Assembly: GCA_028023455.1 (NCBI GenBank)
Contig: JAQFVV010000322.1
Coordinates: forward strand, 124,001 to 188,000
Source of the DNA: Epiperipatus broadwayi
Taxonomy: Eukaryota; Onychophora; Udeonychophora; Euonychophora; Peripatidae
Length of the DNA: 64,000 nucleotides
Reading direction: 5' to 3'
The translations under genes were made by a program, and so were the position numbers. Position 1 is the stretch's first letter; the number at the start of each line of letters is the position of its first letter. Below are positions 57,847 through 64,000 of this stretch, piece after piece. Below the pieces are notes generated by a model. The model did no database searches, had not been told where the DNA came from, and was given only the letters and a program-made list of their open reading frames with translations.

Positions 57847-58735
57847 TTGAAATGTTTAAATAAGACTAGGAAGGATGTGACATGTTTATGGTTATATAGA
57901 CAGTGTGTAAATGTGATAAAAGAGATGAAAAAATGGTTTCTAAGGGTAGATAATTTAAAGAGAAAATCAGAAGAAATGGAGCAAAATGTAATTGAGGAAG
58001 ATAGGATGGAGTATGGTTTTAGTGGGGTGACAGGAGTTACGGGTGGAAAAATTAATGAAATGGAAATGGTTAGCCAAAGAGTAAGTAAGATAGAAGAAGA
58101 GGTAAAGGATGTAGAAGCAAAATTAAAATCATTAGAGACGAAGTGTGAGCATATACAGAAATTATGGAATAATAATGATAAGGAAGAAATAGATAAGGAA
58201 GTCCAAACGGTGGTAGAGAATGTTATGGATGAACCAGAGAAAGTAGACTATAAGACAGTATTGATAGGAGATTCACTAATTAGAGAATGTGGAGATATAA
58301 TTGCAAGAGAAAATAGAAACGGGTATGTAAGAGTATGTTTGCCTGGAGCTAGAATTAGGGATGTTACAGATAAAGTAAATAAGCAAGGGAGTAGATATGT
58401 ATATGTTATGGTAGGATCTAATAATTTGTCAGAGCCATCAGAGAGAATAATGGATGAGTACATAGAATTGACTAGGAATTCGAGTAAGATTAAAGGAAAC
58501 TAGGAATAGTTGGATTATTACCAAGATTTAACAAGTAGATATATGTTAGATAGGGCATGTTTATAAATGAGAGAATGAAAAAATTGTGTGAGAGAAATGA
58601 TGCCGTGTTTGTGGATGTGTGGAATTTTTTTATTGGAAAAAGGGAGTTTTATAGTTAAGATGGATTGCACTTAGAAAAACAAGGAAGTGAAGTTTTAGGG
58701 AGTTTGATCTATAAAGAATATAATTTGGGAAACTT
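57847..58735 (+). pseudogene. Retrotransposon ORF1 with coiled coil and SGNH/GDSL-type esterase domain
   Basis: The open frame to 58503 begins without an ATG (in-frame TTG at 57847), so its true start is lost or upstream. The first half is a charged coiled coil (KIEEEVKDVEAKLKSLETKC, 58090-58150). The second half has SGNH hydrolase blocks: VLIGDSLIRECGD (block I, catalytic Ser in GDS, about 58258), GARIRDV, and YVMVGSNNLSEPS (block III, about 58405). After the stop at 58501 the same fold continues with stops: IVGLLPRFN, FVDVWNFF and DGLHLEKQGSEVLG, where DGLH (58659-58670) supplies the catalytic Asp-x-x-His block. Esterase-like ORF1 proteins are known in CR1/L2-type LINEs. The function is unproved, perhaps lipid or membrane association. 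At least three stops; dead. Confidence 0.85.
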
Positions 58736-58939
58736 AGAAAGGGGGGGGGTAAGTGACAGGGTTATCAGAAAGAAGAAGAATGCACAGGATGTAAGAAATA
58801 ATCAATGGGTAGCTGATTTAGATATAATGTAGATATAGAAAGGGAATAGGTCTATAAAATTAATTGTAAGCAAGTTATTTATAAATGTAATGGAGAAGAA
58901 AGAATCAAAAGAATTTAGAAAAGAGTGGTCAGGAAAGAA

Positions 58940-59600
58940 GAAATTATTAAAATTGGGTATTTGAATATGGAAGGTGATAGGAGAACAGAAAAGTAGCTGG
59001 AATTAAACAAAGCAATTAAAAATGAAGAGCTTGAGATATTAATAGTAGTGGAAACACATCTAAGAGAAGAAGAAGAACCTATTCTGGAAGACTTGATATA
59101 ACAGGGTATAAATAGAAAAGAAATAAGGGGTGGTGGAATAGGAGTTACATCAAAAAAATATTTAAATACTGTTAAATGTCAAAAACATTTGTGGTTTGAG
59201 ATAAGATCAGGAAGACAAAAATGGATGTGACTATAGTATATATAGCCACTGGAAATTGTCAAACTATAATGGAGTGGAACAGAATGCCTAGTTAAGAATT
59301 TACAGAGTTTCAAAGAAAAGGGGAAGAGAATAATAGTTATAGGGAATATGAATGGGCATATTGAAGAAGCTTTTGAAGAATTTTTGTCAGAGAGTGAATT
59401 TGAGCATTGGAAATTTGTCAAGTATTTGTGAGGACAATACACATGGTCTAGACATAATATATTCCACACAATAGATTATGTAATAGTAGAAAAGGAGAGA
59501 ATGAATAAAGTACGGAAAAATAATGTGTTTGATTATGAAGAGAATGTGTATAATAGTGATCATAACTTCTTTATAATAGAAATGGTTAGTAATGTGTTGG
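58940..59600 (+). pseudogene. Retrotransposon ORF2: APE-type endonuclease domain
   Basis: Reading through stops and frameshifts: KIGYLNMEGD (N-terminal strand), ILIVVETHLREEE (catalytic E-T-H), GGGIGVTSK, IIVIGNMNGH (GDFN-type motif with Asp replaced), IDYVIVEKERM and NSDHNFFIIEM (terminal S-D-H). This is the order of the apurinic-like endonuclease that nicks target DNA for target-primed reverse transcription. It lies directly after ORF1 on the same strand and joins the RT region, so ORF1-EN-RT come from one element. Confidence 0.85.
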
Positions 59601-60606
59601 AAAATAGTAATAAAAGTAGAAAGAATAGTGTAAGATGTGGATGGAGAGTGAATTATAAGAATAAGTTAGAAGAATATAAAATAAAAGTTGAAGAAACCAT
59701 GGAAGAGTTGGTTGGAGATGAATATAAGGACTGGTATGGTGAGATAGAAAAAGTGGCAAATAGGGTTTTAGGTGAGAATATTCAGAAGAATAAAAGTAAT
59801 AGGATAGTGAGAGTTAGTAAAAATATAAAAGAGCATAAAAAAGCATGCAGAGAATATAAGTGTGCTATTAAGAACAAACAAAGTGAAAAATATATTAATG
59901 TTAAATGGGGAGAAAGTACTTAGAAAAAAAAGAATTTGGCTAAAATAGATAATTATAGAGAGAGAATGAAATTGAATAGTTAATTGTTGGAGGATATTAA
60001 TAAAAGTGGAAGAGATGGGAGTAAAAAATTTTGGAAATACATTAAAAGAAGGAATGTAAGGGAAAGAGAAAAAGTATTACTAGATGATAAGGGAATAGAG
60101 TGTAGCTCTAGAGAAGAATTAGAGATAATCTTAAATAAGTATATAATGGATATGGAAAATATGCTAAATGTGAAGGACAGAGTGATAGCAAACCTAAAAG
60201 CATCTAATAATAGGAATATTAGGTTTACAGAAAGTGAACTGAATGATGCAAATAAGAAATTTAAAAGTGAAAAGACAAGAGGTTTGGATGGATGGGCAGC
60301 AGAGATGATAATGAATTCAGGGCATTGGGCAAAATTAAAATTATTATCATGTTTTAATAAGATGGCTAAGAAGAGAGATTTTCCAGATCGTTGGAGTAAT
60401 ACAGAGTAAGGCTACTATTTAAAGGAAAGGTTAAGGTCATAGAAAGTTAAACAAATATAGACCGATAGTGGTAACGTCAGTGCTATACAAAGTTTTCTCA
60501 TATATGGTGGCTGGAAGGGGATGCAAAATGGATGGAAGAAAATTTGGGAATGTATGAAGCTTTAGTGGATATTATTAAGAAATTATATGAAAATAATTAC
60601 TATACA
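59501..60606 (+). pseudogene. Retrotransposon ORF2: linker and N-terminal reverse transcriptase, 3'-truncated
   Basis: Two long frames (59501-59923 and 59984-60409) encode the EN-RT linker and the RT entry: FWKYIKRRNVREREKV, FKSEKTRGLDGWAAEMI (the KA-G-DG motif) and LLSCFNKMAKKRDFPDRWSN. A frameshifted SVLYKVFSYMV follows. Compared with the copy at 41030-43152 about 190 bases encoding motif A (FIDMEKAYDRV) are deleted near 60540, and similarity stops near 60606 within the next segment. The rest of RT is absent on this side. Confidence 0.85.
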
Positions 60607-60770
60607 TGTCTAATATTAAACATTGAATATTTTTTAGAAAAATTCAAACTTTATTTAAATTTTTCAAATACATTGAACTATAGTAATATTATGCAGGTTA
60701 CCGTATAACACAATGTTTTGAGTGGTATTATTCTTCTCTCTTCTTTGGGTGATGCTTGCATGATCGATAA
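60607..60770. other. Short unassigned intron sequence
   Basis: No recognisable feature. Confidence 0.5.
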
Positions 60771-60771
60771 C

Positions 60772-60889
60772 AGTACTAGCGTGGGAATCAAATCTATACC
60801 TTTAGGTTTATGAATATTGAATTTAAGTTAGTGCTCTAACCAACTATTCACAAATTTTGTGATCCAGATTTGCTTCCCATGCTAATACA
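60772..60889 (-). repeat. tRNA-derived (SINE-like) inverted repeat
   Basis: On the minus strand TAGTTGGTTAGAGCACTAAC (about 60828-60847) is a near-perfect tRNA A-box. It is followed by AACCTAAAGGTATAGATTTG and ATTCCC, a B-box-like end (about 60783-60806), as in a tRNA with an expanded anticodon region. A second B-box-like end (CCAGATTTGCTTCCCATGC, 60864-60882) lies on the opposite strand, so the ends 60772-60799 and 60861-60889 form an inverted repeat around the A-box. Not a functional tRNA: no acceptor stem closes. Confidence 0.5.
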
Positions 60890-61773
60890 ATACTTACATG
60901 ATAAAAATTTCAATATATATATATCCATTCAAAAGACATTAAACATTACAACTATGACTTTAAAATGATGGAAGATATAAGAAATTGTAAAAAAGATTGG
61001 TTAAGGATAATGTATAAATAAAATAAAAAAAACAATCATAAATAAAATACATGGAAAAATTTAAATATATGAATATGAGTGGATAAAAAGAGATGAGAAT
61101 AGTAAATTTACTATTAAAGAAAAAATTTGAATAAAATTTAATAAGTAATGGGAAAGGGGGAAAATGAATAATAAATTTTAAAAGTCAAATAATAAAAAGA
61201 ATTATGCTTGTTTATGATAACTTTAATGTGTTCTTTTTATAAATGAGATATTGGTATATAAGTAAAGGGTTATATTTTTAAAAATACATTAAGATTTTTA
61301 TTTACTATATTTTAATTATTGTATTTTTAGTTAGAAGATTTTTGACAATGGATATAAGAAGTGGCTGAAACATTGGATAATAAATAACATTAACAATTTT
61401 GATTCAAATAAATTAATAGGTTTTAAGAGAATGCACTAATGAATATTTGTGGAAATATTGGAATATATATATAGGATGAATTTATTGTGAATCAAATTTT
61501 GTAAAGAAAAACACTAATATATATGGTGCAGATATAATTTAACTCTTGCAGGAAATAAAAGAAAAAAAATGTTGAATGGATTACTTTACAGAGAATTTAT
61601 TATTTAAAAGATAATTTATATTAGTAGAATTATTGTCAGTTTTGGTATCAGAATTTTAACAGTGATATTTAAATGTTTTATTTATTTATGCTTTCTTTTG
61701 TAAATTATAGTATTTATATATAATCAAATGATATTCTTTATATCGATTAATTTGAACATGTATATATTTTTAG
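60890..61773 (+). other. TAF1 intron 5, last part
   Basis: AT-rich, ending in TATATTTTTAG (acceptor at 61773). Confidence 0.7.
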
Positions 61774-61962
61774 TTAAAATGTGGATCTTGTGGTGCTGTA
61801 GGTCATATGAAAACCAATAAACATTGTCCATTATATCCAAAAAAAGATTGTCCATTATATCCAAAAAAAGATAAAGAAAAAGTAGAAGAAGAAAATTTGA
61901 ATATTTATGGAAATGTTTCTGTTGAGGGAACCAAAATTTCTATCTCAAAATCTAAAGAGTTA
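61774..61962 (+). CDS. TAF1: TAF1 exon (visible exon 6): zinc knuckle and VEGTKI motif
   Basis: The exon opens in phase 0 with LKCGSCGAVGHMKTNKHCPL, the TAF1 zinc knuckle (C-x2-C-x4-H-x5-C; human [20 protein letters not shown]). This is a small C2HC finger reported to contact promoter DNA in TFIID. The octapeptide CPLYPKKD is then repeated exactly, from a perfect 24-base tandem duplication (61825-61848 and 61849-61872), which supplies a second candidate for the last zinc-binding Cys. After an acidic linker comes NVSVEGTKISISKSKE, matching human IKVEGTKIVLGKQLIES. The 3' boundary is ambiguous: donors GTATAT (exon end 61962, phase 0) or GTTAGT (exon end 61958, phase 2). The frame runs on without a homologue until a stop at 62008. 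Bromodomain exons should follow downstream of the window. Confidence 0.93.
61825..61872 (+). repeat. Perfect 24-base tandem duplication inside coding sequence
   Basis: Two identical 24-mers beginning TGTCCATTATATCCAAAAAA keep the reading frame and repeat the CPLYPKKD octapeptide. The absence of any difference between copies argues for a recent event. Confidence 0.95.
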
Positions 61963-64000
61963 GTATATAATATCTTTTTATCTATTAATAAAAATCGATT
62001 TCTTTGCTGAATTAAAAAAAAAAAATCATTTTTTTATTATTAAAGTATGTATGCTTATATATATATGCATGTGCATATATATAGTGTTTTAGCATGTGAT
62101 AAATTATTAAGTTTATAGTTCATGAATTGCATTAGTAAAGGACAGATCTAAGAATAAATCAAATCTGCACTATTGCTAAATTTTTATATAGATTTTTTTA
62201 AGAATTCTCAATAAGGAAAGCCTAATTTTCTTAAGCTATTGATTATCATTTGCAATTTGTATGTATAACAAACAATAATTCCAACCCAAAAATGTTCATA
62301 ATGCAAAATAAAATTTTATAGTGTAAAATATTATATAACTATTTGAAACAAAGGCATTTTAAATGGTTGTATGTAAAGACTCACAGTAACGTCCAATTAC
62401 TATTCAATTTTTGTCAATATAGCAACTGGATGATGTTATTATGAGTCTGTTATTTAGATATATCAGTTTAAAGTATTCTTGGCTCTAAATTTGGTTAAAT
62501 AGCATATTTACACAATATTAGTAAAGATCATGCTAGTAGAAAACTTTTACTCTTATAGTAAAGAGATTCTAGTTGCTAATAAACAACAGGCATTACTCTA
62601 AATATAAAGTATATGGTAATGGCAAGTAAGATCTTGGGCTTCCTCATATTACATCAAAATTCATGTTAAGTTACAATCAAGTAAAATGTAAATGATATTT
62701 CAAACTGCATATCATTTGACATAATGCCTATGACAATTACTATAATAAGTCAATCAGTGGCTTCCTTCTATTGTAATAATCAAGTTATTAAAAAGTAACT
62801 TGTACAGTTAGCAAATACTCAAAATGTAAACACATTGGCAAATTGTAACATAGATGTTCAATCCCAGCAGAAGGTACCATTAAAAAAACAAATCATAAAG
62901 AAATATGTTGATTTAAAACAAAGTAAAGCAATTGATATATAAATGCAGTGAAGACATCATTATATATTGCAACTATATTAGCTTAAGATAAAAACATTTT
63001 GGAAAAAATTACTTAAAAAAAAATTCAACATTTAATAGAAATACTATAAATAGTTCCAATACCATTAAAACATGTGCAGATGTTGCCACAAGTACTAAAA
63101 TTATGTTAAAAATATTAAAGCTATAACAACCATTATAATTTATGAGTAATTCTAATTACTTTTTGAATCTAAAGCAGTTTCATTCTGCTTTCAACATCAA
63201 TATTTTTTGTGTGTTTTTTTTAAAAAAAAATAAGTAGAATTAATAGTAAGGTCACTTTAAATTACTTGTGCAAATAATAGGCTAACCTGAGAAGATAATG
63301 GCAGTTTTTTTCTTTTAAAAATGTATGATATGAATGTAATAGTGCATGCTGCCCTTATTGTATTATTTTATATATTTCACACTACATAATATATGCAATG
63401 TATGGTATTTCAACCAACATATAAAGAGACTTTGCAGAATGAAGTGATCAGACATCACAATTAAAGTCATCCAATATTAGTGATTTTAATTACAAATAGG
63501 ATTAATTTTCAACTTTTGTAATAATGAAACAAATTTATATCTTTGTCATCATATATTCTTATTTATTTATTTTTAATGACAAATCAAATATGCTATTCAA
63601 TCAACATTTTGTCTAGTAAGGTTTGAGCTTTCCTCAGACAATGTTCTAATATGATTTGAGATTATTTATTAATGTTAACTCAAGGAGAAATTTAAATTTA
63701 CTATTACAAAATTCACTTTTAAAGATGAGGATATGAAGTGAATAATTTCTCAGAATTGCTAGTAGTCAAAATAATTTGCACTCTCATAGATGATACTAAC
63801 TACCTTTTTACACAATCTTTTGGATTAAAAGTTATTAATTTTTGTCATTGTTTTAGTAAAAAAAATTTTGGGAAAGGTTCTCAATAATTTGATTCTATTG
63901 AAGAGTTTATTATAGAATTTAACATCTAGTAAACTATACAAAATGATAGATTAAGACATGTTTGTAAACTGAATGTAGACATTTAAATGGTCAATAAAAT
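61963..64000 (+). other. Downstream TAF1 intron (no bromodomain exon seen)
   Basis: AT-rich to the end of the window. I searched for bromodomain landmarks (YY-I-PMDL, SYN-P) on the + strand and found none, so the intron continues past 64000. Confidence 0.6.

Noticed and set aside
61963-64000. Bromodomain exons of TAF1
   Set aside because: Expected next in the gene, but no segment shows bromodomain landmarks; the exons probably lie past the window.

Overview
This is a strongly AT-rich stretch of a eukaryotic, almost certainly animal (metazoan), nuclear genome. It has canonical GT-AG introns of up to about 16.6 kb, many decayed transposable elements (hAT, mariner, a non-LTR retrotransposon family, Penelope-like elements) and no bacterial-style gene packing. 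The species cannot be fixed from sequence alone. The host protein is divergent compared with vertebrate TAF1, which suggests a fast-evolving invertebrate lineage.

The only host gene I can support is the middle part of TAF1 (TFIID subunit 1) on the + strand. Six exons are visible: 16185-16275, 18109-18193, 20658-20794, 35762-35812, 52412-52502 and 61774-about 61962. Reading phases match at all five junctions. Joined, they cover the end of the central TAF1 region, the conserved 'IYRTFKDD...ETVR...VIDAYIR' block, a basic helical segment and the C2HC zinc knuckle. The N-terminal half and the bromodomain exons are not recognisable here and probably lie outside the window. Almost everything else is therefore intronic.

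Layout: 1-16184, upstream intron with a GC-richer minisatellite block (about 2560-3320), direct repeats, three kinds of inverted-repeat or palindromic unit, a Penelope-like fragment (8505-9070) and a complete but dead hAT element with perfect 8-bp target duplications (9368-11910). 16185-20794, TAF1 exons 1-3 of the visible set with a dead mariner in intron 2. 20795-35761, a 15-kb intron with LTR-like blocks, a 690-bp foldback unit, a miRNA-precursor-like hairpin and short tandem repeats. 35762-52502, TAF1 exons 4 and 5, with two more hAT elements between them (36061-38945; 39483-43517, the latter carrying a nested non-LTR retrotransposon), an LTR-like block, a Penelope-like element flanked by inverted terminal repeats (46237-49563) and another LTR-like block. 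52503-64000, a second copy of the first Penelope-like fragment, a head-to-head pair of non-LTR retrotransposon pieces whose ORF1 carries an SGNH/GDSL-esterase domain, a tRNA-like inverted repeat, the TAF1 zinc-knuckle exon and featureless intron.

All transposase and reverse-transcriptase genes are broken by stops or frameshifts, so no element here is expected to move by itself. The functional output of the window is part of the TAF1 pre-mRNA.
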